Source: a virus. Taken from it: a stretch of DNA of 64,000 nucleotides. Shown one piece after another: positions 24,817-35,861 of this stretch (positions within the stretch are counted from its first letter, which is position 1; every line of letters starts with the position of its first letter). The notes beneath the pieces are model-generated. The model saw nothing but the letters and a program-made list of their open reading frames with translations. It searched no databases and was not told where the DNA came from. The position numbers and the translations under genes were made by a program. Location of the stretch: positions 62,001-126,000 of IMG/VR virus record IMGVR_UViG_3300035034_002798; one strand, 5' to 3'.

Positions 24817-27800
24817 TTATTTCCTGTAGCCTAAGAACCAGGCTGAAGTTACAAGGTCATCGTCATCGTGACTTCTATTTCTGACAACTATTCTTATCTT
24901 TTTAGTCCCGTCTCCAATAAATGAGCGTCTTAGGTTTATCTCTGGGTTGCTGCCGTTACCTGATAATCTTCTAACTGTTTCGTCAACACCGTCTGGATCC
25001 CAGACCATTTCTATTTCCAGTCCATAATCTTTATGCCAGTCGTGCCAGTGTCCCCATTTAGGTGACATTGAGTACCCTAAGTTTTCTATAACCCACTCTT
25101 CTCCTGCTGGAATTACATAGTCTTTATATGAAAATTCATCTTTATCTAAGGTTTTCTCAAAGTATTTATCTATAGGTGCTTTATTTTGCTCGCTTACAGT
25201 TCTTAATCTACCTTCATTATCTGTAGCAACAGGTTGGTTGGATGTGCCATCATTACCGTATACCTGAACACTGCTTGTTGAATGGTCTGTTTCTGAACCA
25301 ATAACATCAAGATTCTGTACGTTTACCGTTGGCGTATTGACTATATCGACCTGCGGGTGTCCGTCGAGATCTCTTGCTTCTGGATTGGAAACTGTTACAT
25401 CTTGATTAGCAGGAAGGTTGTCGATTACTACATTACCAGTTATACTCGGCATATCTAGTATATCTATCTGACCATGCCCTGCAGCATCCTGTAATATTCC
25501 ATTATTAAGGTTTACATCTAAGCTAGGATTATCTATTGTGGCAGTAACTGAATCGGTTGCCGCTGCTAGGGCTCTTATATCTAAATCTGTAGCATCTACA
25601 GTCTGAATGGCAGGAATATTTGTAACCTCTACTGTCCCCTCAATAGGAAGTACAGTATTTGTAACATTTACATCTCTTATTCCTGGTTCCTGTTCTATAG
25701 ATACTTTAAATCTATCATTTACAGTATCGTATGCATTCTGTTCTCTGGTATCTAAGATCCCGCCTTCGATATTAACTGTATCTATTCCGATTACGTCAAC
25801 AGCTATTGGTGTAGAATCATCGATTGGTACGGGATTTGTGATCGAAGTAATAGTATCAACAGTATCAACACTTGTTAGATTATCTAGTGTAATTTCAGCG
25901 TTCTGTACTGATAGCTCTGTGTCGACTTTGATCGGAGTAGAATCATCTATTTTTACTGTTGGCTGATTGTCTATATTTACATTTACCCTATTGTCAGCGT
26001 CCTGGCTTACATTATTTAGGTCTACCTTTTGTACTTCGGGTAGATTCATGATATGGGTAAACTGCTCGCCAGTTCCATTGACTCTTATCTCATTTTCTGT
26101 AGGAGACAATTCGTCGTAGTTATACCCTAGAGTTCTGGTCTGTCCTATTATGTTATTACCCTGTGGTATGCTTGGCATATCAACTATATCAACCTGCTGA
26201 TTGCCGAGATCGTCTAGATTTATATTGGTTACAGTAACATCTTGGTTTGATGGTATATTGTCAACTGTTACTGTGGTATTTTCAAGGGCTGCCAGCGTAT
26301 CAGCATGTAATTCTACAGCCGGCAGCGATAATAAATCCGCCTGGACATGATTATTTGCGTCCAGGGAGATGTTGGTCACCTTTACGTCCTGATTTGCAGG
26401 GAGATTTTCTACTCTTACATCTCCAGCTATATTAACAGGGTTTGTGTTTCCCCCTTCAACACTTATAGTATCTTCCAGTGCTGTAAGAGATCTGATATCA
26501 AAATCTGTTCCAACTACAGGAAAAGGATCTTTCATTAAATCAGGTGCAACCTCTATTGTAGGAGCACTGACTATCTTAGAATTTACTGTTCCTTCTATAG
26601 ATATTGGTGAACCGTCATTTGTTATTGGATAAACATTGGGGAAGTTATTTACATCCACCATTCCAGTAACTTCTAAAGGTTGTGTACCGTTATCTACCGT
26701 AAGCGAGCTATTAAGTATCTGTGCACTAACATGATCCTGTGCTGCTGTTAGATTTCTTATATCTAATCCAGTAGCATCAACAGTCTGGACTGCAGGAATA
26801 TTTGTAACATTCACATCCAATAACTCATTCACTACATTTACATTTCTTAGACCTGTAAGATCTTCTTCTACAGTCACTTTAAATCTATCGTTTATATCGT
26901 CGTATGCATTCTGTTCATGAGTATCTAAATAGCTGTTAGTAAAGGTTACCTGGTCAATACCTATTACATCTACTTTGATCGGTTCTGCATCATCTATCGG
27001 TACCGGGTTGGTTATAGAAGTCAATGTATCTATTACATCAACACTTTTTAGATTATCTAAATTAACCTGGGCATTTTCGACCGTAAGCTCTGTATCTACT
27101 TTAATAGGCGTGGAATCATCAATTGTGATAGCAGGCATTTTATCTACCTTAACCATCCATCTACCTAGAGAATCTAAGTGAGCATCTGGTATTGATACAT
27201 CCTGGACTGCAGGGAAGTTATCGACCTGTACTACTTTAAGGTCATCCACCATATCACTTGGTAGTGTAACCTCTCCTCTTATATCCTGTACTGCCGGCCA
27301 GTTATTTACATCAACATGCTTATTATCTGAAAGGTCTTTTACTTTTACTATGTTTGAAACTTCTGCTGTTACACTTTTTAAGTTTTCCTGTATTGAAGTT
27401 GGGAGTCTTACGGTATTTTCTTTAAGATTAACTGTTTGGATATCTGGAAAATTGGTTACTGTTACTCCATTCCAGTCTGGATTTATTTTTACTTCATCAA
27501 AAGTAATAGTAGGCTGTGATACTATATCCACCTGAAGGTGATCATTAGCATCTTTTGCGAGATTGCCAACATCAACAGTAGGTCTTCCGTTTATATTAAC
27601 CGAACCAATAAGCTCGTCTCCTGGCTTTAATCTAACCTCACCATCTATATCCAGAGAGTTTGTACCTGTACTCACTGGTAATGGGGTGTTACCTATATTA
27701 GCGTCAACCTTTAATCTGTCACCAGTTTCCTGTTTGATAGTTACTGTACCATCAACTTCCTGGACTGCGGGCAGATTATTAACATCAATACTGCCATCAA

Positions 27801-28200
27801 TCTTAACAGCATCTTTACCAGCATTAAGTGGTATCGGGATATTGCTTACAGATACTTCCCCTTCAACCGGCACTTTTGAATTAACTATTCTTGATAAAAC
27901 CGTATCATTTTGTTTTACAGTAATGGGCTGATCTATCTCAGCTTTAACTATGTTTTGAGCACCGTCTATCTTAACCGGTGGCATTGACTCTATACTTCTT
28001 ATTGTATTGAGCTCTTTCGTCTCAATTGGGTCATTTATGTCAACAGGACTATTTATATCAACACTACCCGATACTTCCTGTATAGTGTGAGTACTGTCAA
28101 CTTTAATGGCTCCATCTTCTGATATTTCGGCTTGATTGCCTTTAAATTCTAACAAAACTTTTTTTGGATCTTCGGTGCCACCTTGTATATTAATTGCCAT
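24817..28200 (-). CDS. Very large beta-repeat fibre protein, twin of 18749
   Basis: Identical 1127-residue fibre or adhesin with recurring N-x-PAVQ beta repeats, an internal large duplication and a distinct C-terminal tip domain containing WGHWHDWHKDYG. Confidence 0.7.
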   Translation of the reverse strand: MAINIQGGTEDPKKVLLEFKGNQAEISEDGAIKVDSTHTIQEVSGSVDINSPVDINDPIETKELNTIRSIESMPPVKIDGAQNIVKAEIDQPITVKQNDTVLSRIVNSKVPVEGEVSVSNIPIPLNAGKDAVKIDGSIDVNNLPAVQEVDGTVTIKQETGDRLKVDANIGNTPLPVSTGTNSLDIDGEVRLKPGDELIGSVNINGRPTVDVGNLAKDANDHLQVDIVSQPTITFDEVKINPDWNGVTVTNFPDIQTVNLKENTVRLPTSIQENLKSVTAEVSNIVKVKDLSDNKHVDVNNWPAVQDIRGEVTLPSDMVDDLKVVQVDNFPAVQDVSIPDAHLDSLGRWMVKVDKMPAITIDDSTPIKVDTELTVENAQVNLDNLKSVDVIDTLTSITNPVPIDDAEPIKVDVIGIDQVTFTNSYLDTHEQNAYDDINDRFKVTVEEDLTGLRNVNVVNELLDVNVTNIPAVQTVDATGLDIRNLTAAQDHVSAQILNSSLTVDNGTQPLEVTGMVDVNNFPNVYPITNDGSPISIEGTVNSKIVSAPTIEVAPDLMKDPFPVVGTDFDIRSLTALEDTISVEGGNTNPVNIAGDVRVENLPANQDVKVTNISLDANNHVQADLLSLPAVELHADTLAALENTTVTVDNIPSNQDVTVTNINLDDLGNQQVDIVDMPSIPQGNNIIGQTRTLGYNYDELSPTENEIRVNGTGEQFTHIMNLPEVQKVDLNNVSQDADNRVNVNIDNQPTVKIDDSTPIKVDTELSVQNAEITLDNLTSVDTVDTITSITNPVPIDDSTPIAVDVIGIDTVNIEGGILDTREQNAYDTVNDRFKVSIEQEPGIRDVNVTNTVLPIEGTVEVTNIPAIQTVDATDLDIRALAAATDSVTATIDNPSLDVNLNNGILQDAAGHGQIDILDMPSITGNVVIDNLPANQDVTVSNPEARDLDGHPQVDIVNTPTVNVQNLDVIGSETDHSTSSVQVYGNDGTSNQPVATDNEGRLRTVSEQNKAPIDKYFEKTLDKDEFSYKDYVIPAGEEWVIENLGYSMSPKWGHWHDWHKDYGLEIEMVWDPDGVDETVRRLSGNGSNPEINLRRSFIGDGTKKIRIVVRNRSHDDDDLVTSAWFLGYRK

Positions 28201-28212
28201 TTAGATCCTCCT

Positions 28213-29199
28213 TTACTCCGTGATCGGCTCTGGTTGGAATATTATATGACTGAGCCCATCCTTATAAAAAACAGATATTGTTCCTTCTACTCTGCCGTGT
28301 GATTCATCTTCCTGTCGGTATCCTATTGTCTTACCATTTATCTTAAAATTGTTTTCATTTACTTCTTCTGGGTCAACCTCGCCAAGAACCTTAATGACGA
28401 TCGCGCCTAGGTTTAAATCAAGGTTGGAGTCGCTTTCTTCTGGGAACTGGTCAGCAAGCTCTCTTGCTGGAACATACCCGCTTTCTATTACTTCTGGTTC
28501 ATCAGCGTCGTGTTCTGTAACCTTTCCCTTTTTAAGAGTATCTATCGAAAAAGTCCAGATCTCACTCCACTTACTGGGTCTTTCTCTTGAATCAATAGAT
28601 CTAACCCTCCAGTAATACTGCCCATCTTCAAATTCTACATCTGGAGTTATGTGCTCCTTGGATATATGTGAATCTTTTTTAGGCCAGATTACTGCTCTGA
28701 AGTTTCTATCTCTTGCAACCTGTAATTCGAATCTTACTGCGCCTTCTGGTCTCTCCCAGCTGAATTCTATTGGATTTTCTGTTAAGTAACTTTCGTTGTA
28801 AGGTTCTTCAAGTTGTGGGGGATCAATGGTCTTTGAATTTTCTGTTGTAAAAGTCCAGGTGTAATTACCATAAAGACTGTTATCTAATATGTCTTTTATA
28901 CCTTGTTCCTTTTCGTTTTCTTCTAAATCACTTTGGCCTACAAGTGTTACTTGATAGGTAGTGTCTGGTTCCAATTCACCTTCTGGAACAAAATAAGCAA
29001 TTTTATCATCATAGTTAATATGACCTTCTATTGTTTCACCATTATTTTTAGCAACCTGAAACGTGGAGGTGTTAAGGGTACTAACATCCATATCTCTTTG
29101 AAAAGTTACCTTTATGTCTGTATCTAATGGTACATTTGAGTCTATCTTTCTTGGTTCAATTGCTAAGATCATCTTTGAGTTAATCGGTCTTAAAGCCAT
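28213..29199 (-). CDS. Ig-like/fibronectin-type virion protein, twin of 17750
   Basis: Identical 328-residue surface protein: SbsA-type Ig-like domain, then fibronectin III-like domain, then a beta-rich tail. It lies upstream of the fibre gene with a 12-base gap. Confidence 0.75.
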   Translation of the reverse strand: MALRPINSKMILAIEPRKIDSNVPLDTDIKVTFQRDMDVSTLNTSTFQVAKNNGETIEGHINYDDKIAYFVPEGELEPDTTYQVTLVGQSDLEENEKEQGIKDILDNSLYGNYTWTFTTENSKTIDPPQLEEPYNESYLTENPIEFSWERPEGAVRFELQVARDRNFRAVIWPKKDSHISKEHITPDVEFEDGQYYWRVRSIDSRERPSKWSEIWTFSIDTLKKGKVTEHDADEPEVIESGYVPARELADQFPEESDSNLDLNLGAIVIKVLGEVDPEEVNENNFKINGKTIGYRQEDESHGRVEGTISVFYKDGLSHIIFQPEPITE

Positions 29200-29229
29200 C
29201 TAAATCCTCCTCGTTTCCTATATGTATAT

Positions 29230-29255
29230 ATGGGGCCTCTTTTACAAGACCCCAT
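29230..29255 (-). terminator. Hairpin after capsid gene pair (twin of 17694)
   Basis: Same 9-bp stem ATGGGGTCT/AGGCCCCAT read on the minus strand, between the SAP-like head protein and the Ig-like protein. Confidence 0.55.
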
Positions 29256-29265
29256 TGTTTTGTTT

Positions 29266-29691
29266 TTATGAATCAAGAATTAAAGCAATTAGGCTGTCCT
29301 TTTTCATACTTGAATAGCCGCTTAAATCCTTTTCTCTTGCTAAGTCCTTTAAGTCTGGAACAGTTAGATCTTCCAACTCTTTTTCTGTAAAGCCTTCCGA
29401 GGTATCTTTCTCTGCCTCTTTAGACTCGTCAGTGGGGGCATCTTCTGTTTCATCTTCTTTTTCGGTGCCCGCTTTAGAATCTTCATCCTTCTCTTCCACT
29501 TTTTGCTCTAGGTCTTCAATATTGCCTTCTATCATTATGAGCGTTCCCGCTCTTAACCCCGACTTAATAGCTTTTAAGTCTGAGTCCCCGGGCACTTCCG
29601 CGACAGGGGACTGCAGTCCTAAATGTATACCAGTAAGTTCGTCATAAAAAGCAACTCGACCAGGAGCTAATCCGACTCTTGTTTTAGCCAT
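29266..29691 (-). CDS. Small head protein with SAP/HeH-like C-terminus, twin of 17258
   Basis: Identical 141-residue protein with beta-rich N-terminus, acidic linker and two-helix SAP-like end. Directly downstream of the major capsid gene. Confidence 0.65.
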   Translation of the reverse strand: MAKTRVGLAPGRVAFYDELTGIHLGLQSPVAEVPGDSDLKAIKSGLRAGTLIMIEGNIEDLEQKVEEKDEDSKAGTEKEDETEDAPTDESKEAEKDTSEGFTEKELEDLTVPDLKDLAREKDLSGYSSMKKDSLIALILDS

Positions 29692-29730
29692 TTAATCTCC
29701 TCCTAGCTTTTATTTAGTATTGAGAGCTTA

Positions 29731-30807
29731 TTATACGTTTCTTACTAGCTGTGGCTCCTCGTAGGTCTCGTCAAGTGCGATATTCTTCGCTGACACAACG
29801 GCCTTTCCAGAGTCCAGTAATCCAATGCCATATCTTTCCTTAACTTTAATTGATTGGATATCTCTCCGAGGATTGTCAAAACGCTCTGTGGAGAGTGGAT
29901 CCTTGACCAGCATAATACCTACGTTATTACGGTCCAATACATACATATCAAACTTCTTGTTCTCTCTATCGATAGGCATAAATGGTGTTAAGTTAACATT
30001 TAAGTTCATTGGGATACGACCCTGTACCATAGATGGTGATAAAGTTACATCGTTTCCTTCTCCACCTAAAGCAGCTAAGTCTAACTTAGATAATGCATTA
30101 TTCTTAGCAAACATTGACCATGTTAAAGGGTGCATTAAAATATCAGTTGCTGCATACCCATTAGCCATTAATGCTAATACCATATCGATAAAGTCATTTA
30201 CTGACATAGTATCGTTTGGATTACCATCTTTTCCTAAGCCTGTAGTACCGGCTTCTGGCTGCTCACCCCTGATATCATTATCAAATAATGTGTGTCCGTG
30301 CTTTTTAAACTCATTGTAAATCTTTTCCTCTTTGAAACGAGCCATTGCCCGTCCAGCGTGGCGAATGTGAAGACCTATAGTATCCCACTGACTATCTTCG
30401 ATCATCTCATCGGTAATGCTGACCTGTAGACCAACTTTACCAACGCGAATTTCAGTACTTTTGTACTGATTAAAATCGAGATTTTCTTGAGGATATTCCT
30501 GACCTTCAGCTATATCATGCGCTCGAATCGCTGACACACTAGGAAATACCATGCTTCTACCTTCTGTTAATTGCACCTGATCAAAGAACTCGCTTGCAAT
30601 ATAATTAGGTTCTGCGGACTCTCTTAATTCACCCACAATCACTCTAGGAATAAGTACGGAAGCATCTGGTGTAGATAGAGCTTCATTTACGGAAATTCTC
30701 TCTTCCTTTAACTTGGAAGGTGAGTTATAGTCTGGGTTCATCATATCTTGGTAACGCTCAATTAAATTAAGCTTTTTTTGCTGTTCTTCGGTTAATTCTT
30801 TTGGCAC
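29731..30807 (-). CDS. Major capsid protein (HK97-fold), twin of 16142
   Basis: Identical 358-residue capsid subunit; GTG start after AAAGGAGGAAG, with E-loop-like, spine-helix and A-domain segments. Confidence 0.85.
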   Translation of the reverse strand: MPKELTEEQQKKLNLIERYQDMMNPDYNSPSKLKEERISVNEALSTPDASVLIPRVIVGELRESAEPNYIASEFFDQVQLTEGRSMVFPSVSAIRAHDIAEGQEYPQENLDFNQYKSTEIRVGKVGLQVSITDEMIEDSQWDTIGLHIRHAGRAMARFKEEKIYNEFKKHGHTLFDNDIRGEQPEAGTTGLGKDGNPNDTMSVNDFIDMVLALMANGYAATDILMHPLTWSMFAKNNALSKLDLAALGGEGNDVTLSPSMVQGRIPMNLNVNLTPFMPIDRENKKFDMYVLDRNNVGIMLVKDPLSTERFDNPRRDIQSIKVKERYGIGLLDSGKAVVSAKNIALDETYEEPQLVRNV

Positions 30808-30882
30808 TATTCTTCCTCCTTTGAAGTTTTCTCCAATATATTATTTATTTTGTTAATCTATAATTTTGTTATTTATGATCAA

Positions 30883-31932
30883 TTACATGCGTAGTAAGAT
30901 TCTTGCAGCTCCTGTGCTTCCTTGGAAGTCCCAACCAGTTGGTAAACCAGTGTTATCCCATTGAGCTTCGGTATGTGTATAATCAGCTGTGATTGTTACA
31001 TCAGACGCGCCGATATCACTTTCTACTGTGTAAGTTACTTCGCCTTTTTCTTCATTTACTGTGTAGTTAACTGCGTCGATTGGTGCTCCGTCTGCTTTCA
31101 GTACTAATGTACCTTCAACTACTGGTGTATGATCTGTCTTGAAGACAAAGTTAGTGCCAGCTAATGTTCCAGCGGATACTGTTCCCAATTCTTCTGCTGC
31201 TACATCTTCTTTAGATAGATTATAAGCATCTGTAAGTCCAGGAATACCTGTTGCGTCCTGTCCTTCCATACCTTCTGTAGGCCAGCCATACTGAGGATCG
31301 TAAGGATACCCTTCTGGTCCTGGTGCTTCTCCTGGGTTCTCCATCTGTCTTAATACTTCGTCTGGTAACATCGCCCACTTTAACCATCCTGCAGGTGGAA
31401 TATTTTGTTCAATAGCCCATAATGTTCCTGCGATCTGTCTAATGGAGTCTGTTCCTTCTTCCCATTTCTCAAATTTACCATTGCCATTAGCCTTAACAAA
31501 GTCACCTTGTTCAAGGCTACCTGTTGCTAATCCCCAATGTACCTGAGATGAGTACTTGCTATCTGGAATATAAGGTACTTCAATGTAATTTTTGGTAATT
31601 ACTGAAGGCTGATTCCCGTCAAACCTATCGTCTGTATTCTTACTAATGTTGTATGGAGCTACACCGATTACTGGGTTTGTTCCGTCCGCGATAGTAAGTG
31701 TTGGACGATACTCACCTGTAACTGTGTCTTTAACTGGGTCGCCAATCGCACATAACTGTCCTTTTGCGATAACAACCTCTTGCTGGCCCCATCCACCATA
31801 TTCATGTTTAAATTTAACTTCTAATGTTGGGTCAACTATAAATTCTTCTGCTGGGGAATCCCCGCCAGAAACTACTAATTTTGTGTTAGAACGACTATCT
31901 GGTACCTGATTATACTGTTCAAAAAGTGGCAT
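30883..31932 (-). CDS. Capsid decoration-like protein, twin of 15017
   Basis: Identical 349-residue protein; beta-rich N-terminal domain, Pro/Gly linker and Ig-like C-terminal domain. Encoded just before the major capsid gene. Confidence 0.6.
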   Translation of the reverse strand: MPLFEQYNQVPDSRSNTKLVVSGGDSPAEEFIVDPTLEVKFKHEYGGWGQQEVVIAKGQLCAIGDPVKDTVTGEYRPTLTIADGTNPVIGVAPYNISKNTDDRFDGNQPSVITKNYIEVPYIPDSKYSSQVHWGLATGSLEQGDFVKANGNGKFEKWEEGTDSIRQIAGTLWAIEQNIPPAGWLKWAMLPDEVLRQMENPGEAPGPEGYPYDPQYGWPTEGMEGQDATGIPGLTDAYNLSKEDVAAEELGTVSAGTLAGTNFVFKTDHTPVVEGTLVLKADGAPIDAVNYTVNEEKGEVTYTVESDIGASDVTITADYTHTEAQWDNTGLPTGWDFQGSTGAARILLRM

Positions 31933-31958
31933 CTATTAATTACCTCCTTGGGTTATTT

Positions 31959-33263
31959 TTAGTTAGTTCCACCGAATAAGTTTTTTAATACATCTTCTGT
32001 TTTCTTGTTGATCTCTTCTTCTGTCATCTCTACATCTTCATCGTCATCTTTCTCCTCTACACCTTCAATTGAGGAATTTGGTTCTTTCCCGTCATTGACT
32101 GCGGCTCCAGGATTATTTACCTTTTCAATTTGACCTCTCAGTCCGGGTAATGCATCTTTATATTCCAATACTAAATCACCCATGGTGTCGTTTAATGACT
32201 CAAAGCTTCTAGATGCGTACTTTTCTACCTCATCGTCTCTTTCTTCCTCCATTGGTTTACCCAATACAGTTCTCATATCAACGATTCTTTGTGATAGAGC
32301 ATCGTGGAGCTTGTCTGTTTTTTCTTCAACATTTTCCATCAACTTTTCTTTCTCTGTTTCAAGATCCTGTTTTTCTTCTTTGAGAGTTTCTAACTTTCCT
32401 TCGAGGTCTTTGTTACTTTCCTCTAGTTCGTCATGACTCTCTTGAAGGGAATCTAATTCCTCCTGTAACTCTGCAACTGTTTTTTCATTTTCTTTACCTT
32501 CTGGCAATGTGTTATCTCCTTCCTTGCTTTCTTCTATGGTGTATTGAACTGAAGCTGTATTCTTTTTGTTTTTGCTTTCTTCAGTTTCTTCTGAGCCCAC
32601 AATGAGGACTGCAGTACCATCTCCTAGACTTTCTACTGTATCTATGTTGTAATCAGCGCTTTCTTGTAATCTTTCTTTTGAAAGAGTTCCTGCATCTTTG
32701 TCAGCTGGAACATTGACATAACTCACTTCGTTAAACCATAAGTCACCAAGTATCCACTTAGCAGTCTCTCCTTCGTATGTTTCTCCACGCCAGTGGCCAC
32801 AAAAACCCTCTTCTACTATGTCTGTACCACAAATGCTACAGATAGCTGCATCAGTTTCTGAGCCGATGCTTACCGTGTCGTACCTGCCATCTAAAACTTT
32901 CTCGGCGGCACTTTCATCCGATATCTTTACCTTAAGCTTGATAAAGGGCTTACTTCCTGCTGTCATATAAGAAGCGCTCTCTACTCGACCTATGGGGTCT
33001 GAGTGCTTATCGTGGTGAGTAAGTACTGGTTTGTTGTATGGATTAGTCCATGAGGCTACTCCGGTGCCTTCTGCTTCATCTCCTCGCAACTTATCGGCAC
33101 CGTAAACAGTGTAATTTGCTGTAGTGCCGGCATGAATCGCGGCGAGATTAGCAATGACAGAACCACCTTTTTTAGAAACACCCTCAGTCGATTCCAGTCT
33201 TTTCTCTTTCTCTTCTTTGGATACTTCTAATTTATATGATTCGTTTAAACGTAATCTTCTCAA
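31959..33263 (-). CDS. Prohead protease / scaffold-like protein, twin of 13686
   Basis: Identical 434-residue protein; protease-like N-terminal domain with zinc knuckle, then scaffold-like coiled coil. TTG start after GGAGGAGGTG. Confidence 0.68.
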   Translation of the reverse strand: MRRLRLNESYKLEVSKEEKEKRLESTEGVSKKGGSVIANLAAIHAGTTANYTVYGADKLRGDEAEGTGVASWTNPYNKPVLTHHDKHSDPIGRVESASYMTAGSKPFIKLKVKISDESAAEKVLDGRYDTVSIGSETDAAICSICGTDIVEEGFCGHWRGETYEGETAKWILGDLWFNEVSYVNVPADKDAGTLSKERLQESADYNIDTVESLGDGTAVLIVGSEETEESKNKKNTASVQYTIEESKEGDNTLPEGKENEKTVAELQEELDSLQESHDELEESNKDLEGKLETLKEEKQDLETEKEKLMENVEEKTDKLHDALSQRIVDMRTVLGKPMEEERDDEVEKYASRSFESLNDTMGDLVLEYKDALPGLRGQIEKVNNPGAAVNDGKEPNSSIEGVEEKDDDEDVEMTEEEINKKTEDVLKNLFGGTN

Positions 33264-33298
33264 TCTAACACCTCCTCCCCATTGTGGTAGTAAATATT

Positions 33299-35386
33299 CT
33301 ATTTATCTTCTAAAGTGCAATGACAATTGGTGTGGAATGGCGGCACCCTTTCATATAAGTTGCTGCCTTCTAAGTTGATCTTTTTCTTTTCTCCACATAA
33401 TTCACAAGTGTCTTCACTAGAATTAACTATCAACTCTGTTTTGCCTAAATCCCTTGCGGATACAGCATATCCGTAGTTATAGGCATGCATCATTTCTGTA
33501 AATGCAATGAAATCTATTCTATGAGCATAAGCCTCATAAAGCCTGTTGACTCTATTTAGAGCTTTACTCTTATTGTTGTTTTTAAGTGCTGTTTCTATTT
33601 TGGCCGACATTTCATCTGCCAGCTTATTGAAGTATTTTTTATGAGATTCCTCTACCTGTTTGATTTCATAATCGTGAGTGGCTTTAGACACTTTTTCATC
33701 TGCTATATCTTTAAAAGCTGTGTCGTTGCCTGCTTGGAAAGAAGTACTGAAGGTGTCAGCACTCATTTTGAGAGTTAATCGTGCGAGTGATTTAAGTGAG
33801 GATGTTATGTCTTTCGTGGAATTGGGGTGTTTCTTTTTGTTATCTTCGAAGTACTTTTCCGTAAGCTCTAATACATCTTTTTTGGAGTTTGTGTATTGCT
33901 TTTTTAGTTTGGAAAGATGCTTTTCATAATTTAAGTTATCGACAAGTTCATTTGCCGTAAGGCTCTCTAAGTTTTCCTTAGTCTTAGGCCCTCCCCTTTT
34001 TCCGCTCTGGTTTTCTGGGTTATTTTTATTATCAGTATCTGAGCTGCTTCCTTCGGAGTCTTCTGCATCAGATGTAGCTCCAGTAACCAGATTGATATGC
34101 ATTTTAGCCCTATCAGTTATGGGGTCCATTCCAATTTCCTGTCTCATCTCATCTTCTGTAATTGCATTATGTTCATATTTATATACTGCATGATTTTCCT
34201 TTTTTATTTTAAGCTCAGTATCTATTTCTCTAAACTGGAACTTAACTTCGCTTTCTGGGTTTTCTAAAGGATCATACCCAGCTTCAAGTAATAGTTCCTG
34301 TATCATGAACTCATTTAAAAAGGTTGATAATACTTCTTGAAAAGCTTTTATCCTATCATGCATCTCTTTTGTCATATTATCGGCAGTTGATCTATTGGCC
34401 GTGTCGCCTCTACCCATTACAGTAGACGACACTCCTAAACCGGTGAAGACTCGTTTTTCAAAGTGCTCCAGGTAGTCCTTGGCATCTATCGCCTCACCAT
34501 CTGCGCCGATTACTTTTATTTCGTGCCTCTCTGGGGTTACTATGCCGCCATCTGAGGGCATGTTCTCTATCTGATTTCTTACATTATCTATTTCTTTTTC
34601 GTCTGCTTCAAAACCGGGTTCTGCAATACCTACTTTGTACTGATATAAGGGGAAAAGGTGTCTATATAAAAGCCTTAAAACGCTTTCTTCTGCCTCTCTT
34701 AAAGCCCTTATGTCGTCTAGGACGGGAAGTATAAAAGGCTGTCCAAATGCCTTACCTCTGTCCTTTTTATAGTAGATATGTATTATGTCGTTGGGGTCAA
34801 ATTCGACTGGATCTCCAACCCCTGGCACTTCCTGTTTGTACTTAGTTATAGTTCCGTGTTCGTCTCTTAAAATTTCAACAGTAGTAGGATTTAATATAAA
34901 ATACCCAGCTATTGGTTGATTACCAGTCACACCGGTAAGACTAACACCCTGCATCTGCAAAGCTTTAGAATTATTTTCTCTTGCTTTTACTACAAAAACA
35001 TTGGAGTATTTAACTAAGTCCTCAGCCATTTCATTAAAAAACTGTTGAACGGGCTTGCCAGTTGCCAGGGCCATAACCTTAAACCTCTGTCTGATGTATT
35101 TTATTGCGTCTGAATCTGGCCCTACAAAATCATATGATTCTTTAAAGAGCAGCTCTATATACTTATCTACAGCCTGTCTTGTGTAACTTGAAGTAGCGTA
35201 AGCATCTGTTATTTGTTGAAAGTCCCATTGCGGGGCTTCAAATGTTTCTCCTCCGCCACCTCCTGCTATATCAGCTGTACCCACTCTTCCGATTCTTACA
35301 TTTTTAGGGTCATAATCTTGAGGTGAAGCGTTTTTTAAAGAAATCATACGATTGAAGAAATTACCAATTTTCTGGAATATCTTCAT
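33299..35386 (-). CDS. Portal-MuF fusion protein, twin of 11563
   Basis: Identical 695-residue protein; portal body to about residue 430, then a MuF-like domain ending in CELC and FHTNCHC. Confidence 0.88.
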   Translation of the reverse strand: MKIFQKIGNFFNRMISLKNASPQDYDPKNVRIGRVGTADIAGGGGGETFEAPQWDFQQITDAYATSSYTRQAVDKYIELLFKESYDFVGPDSDAIKYIRQRFKVMALATGKPVQQFFNEMAEDLVKYSNVFVVKARENNSKALQMQGVSLTGVTGNQPIAGYFILNPTTVEILRDEHGTITKYKQEVPGVGDPVEFDPNDIIHIYYKKDRGKAFGQPFILPVLDDIRALREAEESVLRLLYRHLFPLYQYKVGIAEPGFEADEKEIDNVRNQIENMPSDGGIVTPERHEIKVIGADGEAIDAKDYLEHFEKRVFTGLGVSSTVMGRGDTANRSTADNMTKEMHDRIKAFQEVLSTFLNEFMIQELLLEAGYDPLENPESEVKFQFREIDTELKIKKENHAVYKYEHNAITEDEMRQEIGMDPITDRAKMHINLVTGATSDAEDSEGSSSDTDNKNNPENQSGKRGGPKTKENLESLTANELVDNLNYEKHLSKLKKQYTNSKKDVLELTEKYFEDNKKKHPNSTKDITSSLKSLARLTLKMSADTFSTSFQAGNDTAFKDIADEKVSKATHDYEIKQVEESHKKYFNKLADEMSAKIETALKNNNKSKALNRVNRLYEAYAHRIDFIAFTEMMHAYNYGYAVSARDLGKTELIVNSSEDTCELCGEKKKINLEGSNLYERVPPFHTNCHCTLEDK

Positions 35387-35409
35387 CGATGATCAGTCTC
35401 CTTGCTTAT

Positions 35410-35817
35410 CTATTCTAAAAAATTATTTATATATATTACTGCATCTTCTATACAGCTAAAAATCTTAGTGGCATAGTTTTGGATCCAGTAATGATTTCTT
35501 ATGGTGTCACTACCAGTTACTATAAATACTGGTATTTCTTTTTGAGCTGCATACATGATTTCCATGCTCGTACCTATGTAACTGTGGTCTTCATCAAAGT
35601 AATCACATAAAATAGCATCAGAATTTCTAATATCCATTAAGTCTCTATTAACTATCTCTTGAGGGGTATATTCTTCTCCTTCTTTTTTACCCCTTAGCGG
35701 TGAGATACCCATTAATCCTTGGTCAGATAACATATCCGCTATGTTATTTCTGTGTTTTTTTGCTTCCAGTAAGTCTTTACCGGTTACTGGCCCGGCCATG
35801 TAAACTTTTTTAATCAT
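35410..35817 (-). CDS. Nucleoside 2-deoxyribosyltransferase-like protein, twin of 11132
   Basis: Identical 135-residue enzyme with YMAGP and GTSMEI motifs of the deoxyribosyltransferase/DNPH1 family. Confidence 0.82.
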   Translation of the reverse strand: MIKKVYMAGPVTGKDLLEAKKHRNNIADMLSDQGLMGISPLRGKKEGEEYTPQEIVNRDLMDIRNSDAILCDYFDEDHSYIGTSMEIMYAAQKEIPVFIVTGSDTIRNHYWIQNYATKIFSCIEDAVIYINNFLE

Positions 35818-35861
35818 ATAAATCCCCTTTTTTGTGATATAGTTTAATGGTTAGATATATT